Assembly: GCF_023078275.1 (NCBI RefSeq)
Contig: NC_062973.1
Location: 22,252,956 to 22,316,955 of the forward strand
Reading direction: 5' to 3'
Length of the DNA stretch: 64,000 nt
Source of the DNA: Leguminivora glycinivorella
Lineage: Eukaryota; Arthropoda; Insecta; Lepidoptera; Tortricidae
Positions 19,686 to 29,958 of this stretch are shown piece by piece (positions within the stretch are counted from its first letter, which is position 1; every line of letters starts with the position of its first letter). Made by a program: the position numbers and the translations under genes. The notes below the pieces were generated by a model. It saw only the letters and a list, made by a program, of their open reading frames with translations. It was not told where the DNA came from and did not search any database.

Positions 19686-20524
19686 TATGAAACGGCCACT
19701 AGCCCTGCATAACGAGCTCGTCTCCTTGCTGGTGCAAAGTGGGAATCCGGTGCATGGCTGCAGGCACTCCCTTCCAGCAATATTGGTACCCTGCTTACCA
19801 GCAGCACCTTTAGGCTCGCTGTATCGCTGCGCTTGGGGGCGGCATGCGTGACGCCACACCGTTGCCATTGCGGCGTTGAAGTGTCCAAGTTTGGAACCCA
19901 CGGCCTGTCTTGCACCAAGAGTGCCGGCCGCACGGCACGCCACGCAAGCCTTAACGACATAACGACATACGATACGCCGCGTCGCGCCAATACGCAAGCG
20001 CGACTAGCGCTTCGTTTCGTGAGCGTTTCTGGTCTGGTCTCCGCCGGAGCGCAGTCCGTTCTAGAACCTACGGGTCTAGCGCGTGACGACGGAAAGAGAC
20101 CAGACGGCATGACGCTGGTTCCTTGGAAGCTGGGTCGACCCATAGTCTGGGATGCCACGTGCGTGGACACCGTCGCACCTTCCCATCTTCCAGGGACCTC
20201 GGTTAGGGCTGGCGCCGGTGCTGATGCGGCCGAGCATCTTAAGCGGCGCAAATATGCAGCCATCGACGCCGGCTACATATTTGAGCCCTTTGGCGTAGAG
20301 ACGCTTGGGCCGTGGGGTCAAGGCGCACACGGCATTTTTAAGGAGCTGGCTTAACGTCTTATAGACGCGTCGGGTGACCGGAAGGCTGGGGTAAGCCCCA
20401 GCCAAGCCCAGCCAAGGTAAGCCTTGCCCAGCGCATTGGCATTGCCGTTCAGCGCGGCAATGCTGCCAGCCTTCTAGGCACCCTACCGGTCGGCTCAAAT
20501 TTAGACACAATTTTTTATTTGTAG
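19686..20524 (+). pseudogene. R2-type LINE C-terminus with restriction-like endonuclease domain, copy 1
   Basis: The plus frame gives GAWLQALPSS, then FRLAVSLRLGAACV, then PHRCHCGVEVSKFGTHGLSC, a C-X1-C-X8-H-X4-C knuckle, followed by RHASLND. Further on is DGKRPDGMTLVPW with IVWDATCVDT, a PD-X15-D site, then LKRRKY. This order is that of the C-terminal restriction-like endonuclease of R2-group retrotransposons. The end AVQRGNAASLLGTLP and IFYL-stop is at 20522-20524. Breaks: a 20-codon in-frame insertion from a MITE (about 19960-20038), a TAA at 20352-20354, and a frame change near 20385-20425. The reverse transcriptase is missing. Confidence 0.72.
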
Positions 20525-21489
20525 GGTTTAATTTCATAGGTAGTTTTAGTTTAGTTCAGCAATTCCCGTCAACTTTGTACAATGCCACGTCATCAAATTT
20601 TAATTGATCCTATTTTGTTACCAACATTTAGTAATATAATTCGACTTTCGTAAGATATATACAGGATAATTGTTATAATTAAGAAAATATAGATACTAGA
20701 GAACCTTAATGACGAAATAAAACTTAATAAAATCTCAATTCATCAACAAAATCTTGGTAACAAAATAGGAATTAATAAAAACAAATTTAACTTTTCCCTT
20801 AATTTTTGTACAAACTTTTCGAGAACTGCTGAGTTATAGTTTTATTTATAAGTTCATAGTTAAGTTTTTTTTTGTATTAGTTTTAGTTTAGTTATAGTTT
20901 TATTTATAAGTTCATATTTTAGACTAGATAACGAATTATTAAAGGGATTATATAACTATTATATCTCTTTTTGAAGAAAACTGTTGACCTAGGCGAGCTG
21001 TTGTGATAAATTATATTTTACTACCTCTATAATACTGAATAAAAAATGTATTGTATACACGTTGGCTTTAGCTCCAAAATCATCTCTAAAATATTCGGAA
21101 TACCTTTACCACGAAGGAAAGTGTTAAAGACATACCTACATATAAGTATGCACAACGTAAGTAACTAACATTAAATATAGCCTTATTTTCTCTAAAAACC
21201 TGAAAACAATTAACAAGTCAAGTAAGGAAACAAGAGTTAACACTACAATCAGATTATGTTAAAACAATTAAACGAAACAAACGGCATTTCTCTTTGAGAA
21301 AAGTTACGTTTCTTCAATGGAGATGTAAGTTGAGCACTTCTATTTGAAAGTTCTTACTATAGAATCTTTGAGGGTGCCCGGAACCTTTTGTGACTTGGAA
21401 ACTTCTTGGGAAGCCATGAGGAGGAAACATTAACTAGCTTCCATTATAAGGAAAACTTAATCTACACTGTGGCTTTATTGTCTATAAAT
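20525..21489. other. Probable 3' untranslated sequence of the R2-type relic, then plain AT-rich DNA
   Basis: GTTTAGTTTTAGTTTAGTTC-like phrases recur around 20545 and 20880. The phrase TAGTTTTATTTATAAGTTCA appears twice, near 20836 and 20895. No gene recognised. Confidence 0.4.
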
Positions 21490-21755
21490 GACGACCGGTC
21501 TGGCTCAGTCGGTAGTGACCCTGCCTGCTAAGCCGCGGTCCTGGGTTCGAATCCCAGTAAGGGCATTTATTTGTGTGATGAGCACAGATATTTGTTCCTG
21601 AGTCATGGATGTTTTATATGTATATAAGTATGTATTTATCTATATAAGTATGTATATCGTCGCCTAGCACCCATAGTACAAGCTTTGCTTAGTTTGGGGC
21701 TAGGTTTGATCTGTGTAAGATGTCCCCCAATATTTATTTATTTTATTTATTTATT
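21490..21755 (+). mobile_element. tRNA-derived SINE, full-length copy
   Basis: Head GACGACCGGTCTGGCTCAGT with A box TGGCTCAGTCGG, a loop reading GCT, and B box GGTTCGAATCC. Body TGTGTGATGAGCACAGATAT, TTCCTGAGTCATGGATG, CCATAGTACAAGCTTTGC and AGTTTGGGGCTAGG. Tail of TATTTATTTATTT. Nearly identical to 63626-63890. Transcription would be by RNA polymerase III; mobilisation depends on a partner LINE that I cannot identify. Confidence 0.9.
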
Positions 21756-21789
21756 TAAATCGGTTTATATTTTTCAAGTGTGATAAAAT

Positions 21790-21990
21790 AAGTAGGATTG
21801 AATAGGTTTCTTCTTTTCTTATGCGCACTGCCAAGAAGTGGAATTCCTTGCCGGCGGCTATATTTCCGAGCTCATATAACCCGGCAACCTTCAAATCAAG
21901 ACTGAACAGGCATCTTCTGGGCGAGCTCACTCCATCGTAGGCCACGTTTCTGTCTTTGGCTAGTCTGTGGCCAAGAGGGAGCCCATTTAT
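21790..21990 (-). pseudogene. LINE-like fragment 'SLDLKVAGLYELGN', copy 3 (best)
   Basis: The minus frame (64 residues, 21751-21945) reads MAYDGVSSPRRCLFSLDLKV then AGLYELGNIAAGKEFHFLAV. Copies on the plus strand at 4585 and 7190 keep the same residues, so this peptide was probably coding in an ancestral mobile element. I cannot assign the clade. Confidence 0.5.
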
Positions 21991-22130
21991 AATAATAAAA
22001 ATAAAAAATAAACTATGACGTATCGGTTACGCTCAATATCTAGCAAATCTATTAAACATGTACATACCTTTTAGCGTTGAAACTTTAGATCCAAGGGGTC
22101 CCCGCGCGCATAAAAGCTTTTCGCATAAAT

Positions 22131-22293
22131 CGCTAACGCCGTGGCTTGCGTGGGCGACGGTCGCGCGATGGTCGCGCAACGGCGATGTGACGCATACGAA
22201 ATCAAACCTTATCGATATGGAAGTATGAGACGCGATGGCGACGGTCGCGCGACGGTCGCGCGATAGTCGCCCACGCAAGACACGGCGTAAGCG
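22131..22293. mobile_element. 163-bp GC-rich MITE, CGCTAACGCCGTG ends
   Basis: Left arm CGCTAACGCCGTGGCTTGCG then TGGGCGACGGTCGCGCGATG is the inverse of the right arm, which ends GCCCACGCAAGACACGGCG then TAAGCG. Multiple GGTCGCGCGA words lie in both arms. GC-rich against AT-rich surroundings. Confidence 0.8.
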
Positions 22294-22475
22294 TCTGGTT
22301 GATGTAACTGGTGACCAAACAACTTCCTAGTACAACGAGGAAATGTCGCCAGCATGTTTGTTACAATGCCTCAAGGGCCTATAATAAACATAAACATATT
22401 TTTTATTAAAACAAGTATTGCATATTTACATTACATCCAATATAGACTATACTAGACCAAAATTTGTAGACTTAA

Positions 22476-22599
22476 CCCTTAAATGCATGACCTTGACAAA
22501 GATTTTTTCAAATTTGAATTTTGACAAGCTGTCAATAGAGTCAAAAATGCATGATGCCACCATGATGCATATAATTATACATCACTATGCATTTAAGGG
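22476..22599. mobile_element. 124-bp piggyBac-like MITE, CCCTTAAATGCAT ends
   Basis: TTAA at 22472-22475 and 22600-22603 directly flanks perfect 13-bp inverted ends CCCTTAAATGCAT and ATGCATTTAAGGG. CCCT-type termini plus TTAA target sites are what piggyBac elements show. The interior has a second near-palindrome (GCATGATGCCACCATGATGC). Confidence 0.85.
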
Positions 22600-22603
22600 T
22601 TAA

Positions 22604-23605
22604 CCCTTAGCTTTTTAAGTTTTGTGATTATTCTTAGTTTCTATGTTTGTTTTGTTTGAGTATCTTAATGTTTGGAAGTTTTTTATTTGAATATAACAAT
22701 TTACTTATGTATTTGTTCTCCTTTTTAAAATATTTATATCGACCTATTCTAAAAGACGGGCATAAACTCGAATATATTTGGTTTAGTCTGATATCTTGTG
22801 TGTAGTTAGCATCTTAAGCAAGTATTAAGTACTTATATTTAAAATACTTTATTTATAAAGTCAAGACTTTTCAGTAGGCACCTAACTTAAAGAGTTTGTT
22901 TCTAAGGTAAATCATTAAAAGCTTACTTAAAAAGGTTTACTTTGGAATATAAAATTCTGTCTAATTTTATTCGCTTTGTGGGATCTTCAGCGTAAGTATA
23001 ATTAAATCCAAGGCTTAAAAAAAAGAACATTTTTGAAGCACCTTGTCTTTACCACACTTTATTTTCATATTCTGCTAAAATAATTTGAGGCAATTTTAGT
23101 GAAATCAAAATGAAAATATAGCCGCTAGCATTGATATTATTGGAGGTGCGTTACCGGTCTTCAAAATGTGTCATAGGTGATTTAAACTTACCCTAGTGGT
23201 GAGTATCATCTTGACCAACAAATGCTCTAAGTAATTAAAAAAAAAGCTATAAAATGCATTGGTATATGTAGAACAGCTGCATCGGAATGAATAATACAAA
23301 CTCATCCAATGGAATGAAGTCCTTTGCCACCAAGGCACATCTAATAGTCTCCCCAGATAACATAATACTAGTTTAAGAAAAAATTGGTTCACTGACGCTC
23401 TTCCTTAGAGGATTCAGTCTGTGAAAAGAATAAAAAAATACGTGACTAAGAAAGACTGTTATTTATAGGAGTACCACTTATCTCAGACTGATGGTGCTTG
23501 GTCATTTTCTAATATACTAGCTGATTATAACTTTATTTTTTCATATGGCGTGTAAACTTACAATTTAAATTCTTCTATGGTCCTTGTTTATGGTTACAAA
23601 TCTTT
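22604..23605. other. Stretch without recognised gene
   Basis: AT-rich. AATGCCTCAAGGGCCTAT just upstream (22369-22386) recurs at 59705-59722 and marks a retroposon-like fragment. TTATTGGAGGTGCGTTACCG near 23140 resembles 25400-25420. No gene supported. Confidence 0.35.
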
Positions 23606-24676
23606 AAGAGGATACGGTAGCGAAAATGCTAAAACGGAAAGGAGCCCCCCTTTCAACTTGGAAATTTTAGTTAAATATACAAGTGTTATTAACTAGATTT
23701 ATCGAAAACAAAATTGTCCATTAAGAACAACTCAGTCAAAAGATATTTCAAATAAATCTTTAAAATCGAGGTTCCGCTCTCGACTCTTTTCTCCTTCAAA
23801 ACTTAATTAATCGGAACGAAATTGGAGAATCTGAATAACAATTAAATAATCTATGTCGGACCGTTTAGCTTTTTTGGTTAATTGTTACCAATCTTGAGTA
23901 TCACACCTTTTTTTGCGCCACAATGAAAAAGGCCGTTTAGGAATATTTCTATTGGCTCTAGAGTCTTTAAAAAACCGGTCAAGAGCGTGTCGGGCCACGC
24001 TCAGTGTAGGGTTCCGTAGTTTTCCGTATTTTTTTCAAAAACTACTGAACCTATCAAGTTCAAAACAATTTTCCTAGAAAGTCTTTATAAAATTCTACTT
24101 TTGTGATTTTTTTCATATTTTTTAAACATATGGTTCAAAAATTAGAGGGGGGGACGCACTTTTTTTTCCTTTAGGACCGATTATTTCCGAAAATATTAAT
24201 ATTATCAAAAAACGATTTTAGTAAACCCTTATTCATTTTTAAATACCTATCCAACAATATATCACACATTGGGGTTGGAATGAAAAAAAATATCAGCCCC
24301 CACTTTACATGTAGGGGGGGGTACCCTAATAAAACATTTTTTTCCATTTTTTATTTTTGCACTTTGTTGGCGTGATTGATATACATATTGGTACCAAATT
24401 TCAGCTTTCTAGTGCTAACGGTTACTGAGATTATCCGCGGACGGACGGACGGACGGACGGACGGACGGACGGACGGACGGACGGACGGACGGACGGACGG
24501 ACAGACAGACATGGCGAAACTATAAGGGTTCCTAGTTGACTACGGAACCCTAAAAAAGGAATATCAAAAAAATCAAAACGGTCCGACACAGATAAAAATA
24601 ATAAAAATCTGTGTTGAAACCAGGGAGGAAATAGTCTAGAGCGTTTGTATGGAGAATTGACCCCTACCGTATCGTC
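23606..24676. mobile_element. MITE with TAAGAGGATACGGTAG ends, split by a (GGAC)n element
   Basis: Ends TAAGAGGATACGGTAG and CTACCGTATCGTCTTA are inverses. The left part to about 23965 matches 39308-39655 along its whole length (TATCGAAAA, AATCGAGGTTCC, CACACCTTTTTTTGCGCCA). The middle, about 23966-24556, is a different repeat inserted later. Confidence 0.75.
23966..24556 (+). mobile_element. Repeat 'GGGTTCCGTAG' with (GGAC)n microsatellite, copy 1
   Basis: Begins AAACCGGTCAAGAGCGTGTC and AGTGTAGGGTTCCGTAG, and contains GGGGGGACGCAC and CCCACTTTACATG. A (GGAC)n run lies at 24438-24502, and the end is AGTTGACTACGGAACCCTAA. An inverted copy is at 36067-36660. I recognise it as a common lepidopteran retroposon end, non-coding. 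Confidence 0.8.
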
Positions 24677-24948
24677 TTAAACTTAAGTTTAGTTTATATG
24701 AAGTCTATTCTTTATCAAAAACATTACAAACATGCATCTTGGCTGGAAGTGTTCTAGTCGTTTTTACAGCAACTAGCCGACTGCTGACTTCCCCGTAACC
24801 GCGAGTGTTCCGCTAAGTGCTGCCCATAAATTGTTTGAACGAGCGTCTTCAGGTGCTCTCATTAGAAAGACTCCTGACGGAGCTCAGCTCTAAATTAATA
24901 CGTACTTTCTGGATGAGCTGGGAAGTGGGGAAAATTGAGCATTGATAA

Positions 24949-25272
24949 AATAGTACATTACGATACAAGTGCGAAAAAAAGGAAGTTCGAAACGAGTGGC
25001 GATAAATTAAAACACGACCGTACTGAAAACATGTTTTTCAGTACAGATGTTGTTTTTTTACGCACTAGTGCGAGAAGTGGTTCATTATATGCCAGGTCGA
25101 AACTTCGGAGGCTCATCTGTACTGAAAAACGTCGTACGATACACGTGCGAAAAGGGAATTCGTAACTCGATGTCGATTTAAAACACTTTTTTTCCTTCCT
25201 TCTTTTTTTTTCTTCTTCTTTATTCTTACTTCTTACTTCCTTTTTTTCGCACTAGTATCGTAATGTACTATT
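24949..25272. mobile_element. MITE, AATAGTACATTACGATAC ends
   Basis: AATAGTACATTACGATACAA with GTGCGAAAA on the left is the inverse of TTTTTCGCACTAGTATCGTA with ATGTACTATT on the right. Inside, CTGTACTGAAAAACGTCGTA and CGATACACGTGCGAAAAGG also appear in the 2-kb elements (28256-28515 and inverted equivalents) and, decayed, at 58660-58770. Confidence 0.8.
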
Positions 25273-26844
25273 ATAGTTAAAATAATAAAACTAATAAATA
25301 TCTGTTCAATATACCAAATCAATATTTTTTTTGTATAGGAGGCAAACGAGCGTCGCCCTTAATGGTACTGCCGCCCATGGACACCCGAAACACCAGAAGT
25401 ATTGGAGGTGCGTTGCCGTCCTTTAAGATGGGTATATTAGGCATACGCTCTTCTCTTGAAGGTTTAAAGGTCGTATCGGTCCGTATATACATACGTGCAT
25501 ACTTGCATAGGTCCATTTCACGTTAGAATGGTAGTTTTGCTCCATTAATCGACAATCATAACTTAGACTACAAGCTCAGCTTCAAATGAGCTCACCTACT
25601 TACCTGAACGACATGGGGAGTGTAGAAAATTATGTCTTAAATATAAAGGCGTTTATCTATTACATGTACTGAAGACTTTTAGGAAATTTACTTATAACCA
25701 TCAACCGCTTTAGGTACATAAGTTTTTTTTTTAACATTAGTTTTTTTAGTTGACTAGAGGCACTTAATGTCATTAGTTTATGTCGACGCAAACAAAGACA
25801 TGCCTAAAGAATGTATTTTGTATGATTTTAGAACATATTTTCCTATAAATTAGGAGAGATGGATTACCTCTTTGATTCTGATTATTAAAACCAAAAATAC
25901 TCATGTAAATTGAACATCGCTTTTTCCTCTCGCGGTAACCACTGAATATTTAATTTACCAAAAGTGAAATTTAATATTCTCTCGGTCGCTTATATTTCAT
26001 CCTATTTACAAATAACATAATGTAAATATCATTATTTAACGGTATAAAGTACATGAAAACATAGACAACTATAATAATTGCCGGCCTAGCCGCTCGAAAC
26101 GCAGTATAACCACTACAAAATAGCCATTCTTGAGTTTTACGGTAGCAAAGACATATGTAACTCCGTATAGACAGATAAAGTATAAGAAAAAAAACGTACC
26201 TCAAAACCATACAGAAAAAGATACGGTGACCTAGATGGCGATACACCTTTGGGGGGCGCTCGGCTAGATGACGCTAATATTAATATTTGACATTTTAACA
26301 CATATCAAGCTAAGAATATGGGCCAAATTGTCAAAACTGAGGTTCAAAAGTTTTAAGCTTGTGTCGAGAGATGGCAGTCTATGCACTGTGATTACACATT
26401 TTACTTTGACAGTAACTCTCTATAATACTCGATCCTCTTTGACGATAGGTACGCTTGCAAAACGTAAGCGATTCTTACGTTGGTTAGGAGGTACTCTGGC
26501 TTGACAAGCATGAAAAAATATATATTCCCGCACACCATTATACATGCCGTTCAATATTATTAAGAAAAGCAAATCCACCGAAACATAAAATAACACGGCA
26601 TAAAAAGAATCCACGTTTTTCGCTCGCGCCGTATGTCAACAAGCGCCTGTGATTCTTGAATCACTTTACATAATACTCGTGCAGTTTGAGTTTAAAAATC
26701 AGACACGCTGGAGAGGCTCGGCCGTTTCGTCCACGATCCCGTTTCGTCACCTTCTTAAATATATTATGTAATTCATTTGATAATGCCATGTCAGTATATG
26801 AGGAGGCACACTCAAAGGTTATGATAGGATGGCACCACCTTATT
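25273..26844. other. Repeat-scrap region without recognised gene
   Basis: 25325-25425 contains a retroposon-end piece (GTATAGGAGGCAAACGAGCG, TTGGAGGTGCGTTGCCGTCC). 26330-26450 contains GTCGAGAGATGGCAGTCTAT and TTTACTTTGACAGTAACTC, another common repeat type. Frames of 65-91 residues here show no family signal. Confidence 0.4.
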
Positions 26845-27057
26845 TTATGTGATTTGTATTTCTTCTGTCTGTTACCCTCCGTGAATCTTTCTCACTTGAT
26901 GGTCTCATCGGAAGATCAGCGCTGGAAGTCACCAGCAACACGTTGAGATGAGGCCATTTCGTGGCACTTCATTACTTTCTGTCTTGTTGTTATTATGTGT
27001 ATCTTGTCTTGTCTGTGTTCACGAATAAATGTTTATTCTATTCTATTCTATTCCATT
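26845..27057 (+). repeat. LINE-like 3' end, (ATTCT)n tail
   Basis: TCGGAAGATCAGCGCTGGAA, GAGGCCATTTCGTGGCAC and CACGAATAAATG, followed by TTATTCTATTCTATTCTATT. Related to 12320-12715. Confidence 0.55.
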
Positions 27058-27204
27058 AGTCCATTCCACAGATAAAGAATTTCATACGTGAGAGCGAAAA
27101 GATGATATGTTTTTTCTTTCTCTCACGTATTAATGACAGTGACATGCCTAGGCCTAGGCACTTGCACAGGCGCCGCCTGGCGGGATAAAATGTCAGCGTG
27201 CCTC

Positions 27205-29217
27205 CCCATATAACCATAATCGGTCGCCGTTCCTACGCAAATCCTCCTATTTTGTGTACACACAGGTCTTCGGGTCTCAATGCTTAGTCGCAGTACGGTC
27301 GACGTTTAGTCGCGGCGACCCAAATGGGGACGATTGGTAACAGGCACAAATGGTCACAGAAGTGACAGAAGTGTGCACTACGCGTGCACACATTGTTACC
27401 GTTTGGCGACTACTTTCCCAAAATCATTCGTTCATTTCATTCTTTGCAAATGGCGACTGTCAGAGACGTCAAAGTAAAAAAGAAATAAAATCATTTGACA
27501 TTAAAATGTAATGGCGTAAGAATTTGTTAAAGATAAAATATTGTTTGCATTTGTAATATAATGTGGGCTAATTACCATGGCCAATTAAATTGCTCGAGTG
27601 ATTTCATAAAATAAGTCTAAATTTATCAACGCGCCATCAATTTACCTCAGTTTAACCAGTAATAATATTATTGACTACTCGGTGTTTGCGTGTTATGTAT
27701 ATTGATTGGTGAAGTTTTAGTGCTCCGGTGCATATACTATACTGAAATAATAAAAATAATGCCTAGAAAACCAATAAAGTTGTTAAAATATGAATTAAGA
27801 CGGTAATATTCCATGTAAAAAACAGTCGCCAAACGGTCACCAAACGGTCGATAAACGGTCGCAAAATGGTCGCAGCGTACACGCGTGACCGAAAGCAAAA
27901 TGGCTTCTTGTATTAATTTTTTCCAGGTATCCTCAAACTTTATAAACAATTAAATATGCCGTCGTACTCAGTTGCCCTCACTAAAGAAGATTAAAAAAAA
28001 TTGTAACGTGCGTACCGAGCTGCTGGGTTGTAAAGGATCGGGGATCATATTATTATGGTCTTCTATAGAGCAACTAGTATTTTGCGGCATTTCACAATTG
28101 ACACTTGTTGAAGTAGTCGTCATTAATATTACTATCAACATTAATTTCAGCGATCTGTACTTGTTTTGTCAAGATTTTTGTATAGATAAGTGTCTACAAA
28201 TTTGTAATGTTAAAGAGACATAAATAAAACGTAGTAGAGTAAATAATGTGTTTTTTTTGTAACCCAAACAAAATACTTGTAGATACGAGTGCGGAAAAGA
28301 GGAAAATCGATACGAGTAGCGATAAATTAATACACGAACGAAGGGAGTGTTTTAAATCGACACGAGTTGTGAATGTCCTTTTCGCACGTGTATCGTACGA
28401 CGATTTTCAGTACCTAAATCTAAGCTAAGAGTTTCGACCAGACAAGAAAAGAATCATTGCTTGATTTGCTCGCACTACTGCGTTAAAAAAAGCAGCATCT
28501 GTACTGAAAAAAACTATCATTGCGCAACAGAAATTCTATTAATATCACAGTAAATACTCTATTTCATTTGATTCCTACTTTTATTGTGTAAAGCAACACT
28601 ACACTTCATTTTTATCAATAAGAATTAAAAATTATATATTTAATACATTAAGTAACTATAAAGTGCTTATCTATTTGTATTATCATTCTGCACTTTTCTT
28701 AACTTTCCCACATTTCTATAAAATGTCGAAGAGTGCTTAAATGGTCGTCGTCGTTTATTATTATTTAATTCGCTCATATTTAAATGATTCAAAGCAACCA
28801 GTCCACAACTTCACAAGACAGTTTGAGAAACCTTCGTATTTCAGATTGTCATTTGCGGATACAGTGGTTTAGGAGCAGTTCGGTAATCAGACCTACACAT
28901 GTGTGTACAAATTCTGTCAATGTTACTGTCAGAAACCGTTCTGACAGTGACAATGACAGCCACAAATTCGTCCACATGTTGTTACCGTTATGTGTGCAAA
29001 CGTCGACTAATAAAGTGTCGTTAAAAGTCATTCTGACAGTGACATTGACAGCCACAAATTCGTACACATTTTGTTACCGTAACGAGTGCACACGACGACT
29101 ACATTTTGTTATTGTATCAATACGGTCGCATTGTTTGCACGACGTTACCACGCGTTATGTCACATTTGACAGTTAGTTACTGATTTGAAGATTTTGCGAC
29201 TGAAATGGTTGTATGGG
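27205..29217 (+). mobile_element. 2.0-kb element with CCCATA ends, copy A
   Basis: The left end reads CCCATATAACCATAATCGGT and the right end CTGAAATGGTTGTATGGG. As inverses these share CCCATAYAACCAT and then a GTCGC block, so the ends are imperfect TIRs. Copies B (30208-32218) and C (32521-34553) lie in the opposite orientation with the same two ends. The interior is non-coding. Five 11-bp AACGGTCGCCA-type units lie at 27821-27875, a MITE-related module at 28256-28515, and a 92-bp-period repeat of TTCTGACAGTGACA at 28939-29101. MPSYSVALTKED followed by several stops (27956 onward) may be a dead frame. No flanking target duplication is seen, so the superfamily stays open. Confidence 0.8.
27821..27875 (+). 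promoter_or_regulatory. Five tandem 11-bp units, consensus AACGGTCGCCA
   Basis: Units: AACAGTCGCCA, AACGGTCACCA, AACGGTCGATA, AACGGTCGCAA, AATGGTCGCAG, exactly 11 bp apart. The same array is inverted in copy B (31549-31603) and copy C (33885-33939). Helically phased repeats of this kind could be protein-binding sites, for example for a transposase. That role is inference. Confidence 0.55.
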
Positions 29218-29275
29218 TCCTCATTGTCACCTTCCTCACTAGTTCCAGCAATACACTGAAGAGAAGTTTCAAAAA

Positions 29276-29461
29276 TTGCAAATGTTCTCATGGAGAGTCC
29301 TCGGTATTGTTATTGGGGCTTTAGGGTTTATTTCTTTTTTTTTTACAGTTTATTTAGGAGTTTTTATCTTATCTTCAATATTCTTGATCGCTGGTCGAAC
29401 GCGGGGTGATCAATCCCGGGGGATGATTTCTATGGCAATTTATGAGTTGATAATTACTTAA
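29276..29461 (+). CDS. Small hydrophobic ORF, possible membrane protein exon
   Basis: 61 residues: SWRVLGIVIGALGFISFFF followed by VYLGVFILSSIFLIAG, two hydrophobic stretches that could span a membrane, and a polar tail. Inside it, TTTTTTTTTTACAG followed by TTTATTTAGG resembles a 3' splice site, so the second half could be an exon. It sits in the spacer between 2-kb copies A and B. I do not recognise it, and chance is a real alternative. Confidence 0.2.
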   Translation: MQMFSWRVLGIVIGALGFISFFFTVYLGVFILSSIFLIAGRTRGDQSRGMISMAIYELIIT

Positions 29462-29821
29462 TGTCACTGTGTAACTAAAACATCGAATGAAGCGATCCAC
29501 TATTGAGAACATTGCGTAACATCCAGAGGATATTTTTAATGGCAACTTCTTTAATTTTGAGAATGTTACAAATCTGTAATTTCGTAACTACCTAAGAAAG
29601 TGACCAAATAGGGTTTCATACGAATCGATCGTAACCCGTTGGAGATTGCGATATAAAGTTATCCCGGTTTATCTCGTATGCTAAGTGACGGCCGGCCGCG
29701 CCTGCTGCTGACATAAAACGCACGCCAAAGGGCGCATGGGTATGCGACCACAGTAAATACCTTTGCTCAGTACCTACAGTATTAGGATTAGGCATAAGTA
29801 GTAGGCATTATACTACTTGCT
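29462..29821. other. Stretch without recognised gene
   Basis: Unique-looking sequence between the small ORF and the next MITE. GGCCGGCCGCGCCTGCTG at about 29692 is a GC-rich island. Nothing supportable. Confidence 0.35.
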
Positions 29822-29958
29822 GTACAGTCGACAACACAGCTATGAATACAGACAAAGTGCCAAAAATATTTGTATAGAACTTTATTGCCTGTACATTAGG
29901 GTGTGTATACATATATTTGGCACTTTGCCTGTATTCACAGCTATGTTGTCGACTGTAC
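29822..29958. mobile_element. 137-bp MITE, GTACAGTCGACAACA ends
   Basis: GTACAGTCGACAACACAGCT with ATGAATACAGACAAAGTGCC is the inverse of the right arm, which reads GGCACTTTGCCTGTATTCAC and ends TGTTGTCGACTGTAC. Arms are about 48 bp with a few mismatches. Confidence 0.85.

Noticed and set aside
19685..20263. Minus-strand 192-residue and other overlapping frames
   Set aside because: Shadows of the GC-rich endonuclease relic, whose plus frame carries the conserved motifs.
20552..20960. Duplicate TAGTTTTATTTATAAGTTCA as LTRs
   Set aside because: The shared piece is about 20 bp and AT-rich, with no LTR start or end signals.
22131..22293. GC-rich block as a CpG-island promoter
   Set aside because: It is an inverted-repeat element; GC comes from its arms and there is no adjacent gene.
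24438..24502. (GGAC)n as a CRISPR-like or regulatory array
   Set aside because: It is a plain microsatellite inside a repeat that recurs inverted at 36067-36660.
28784..29176. 130-residue frame repeated in all three 2-kb copies
   Set aside because: A 72-residue frame on the opposite strand is equally open, the sequence is a tandem TTCTGACAGTGACA repeat, and no domain is recognisable. Copies are identical because the DNA is recent, not because protein is selected.
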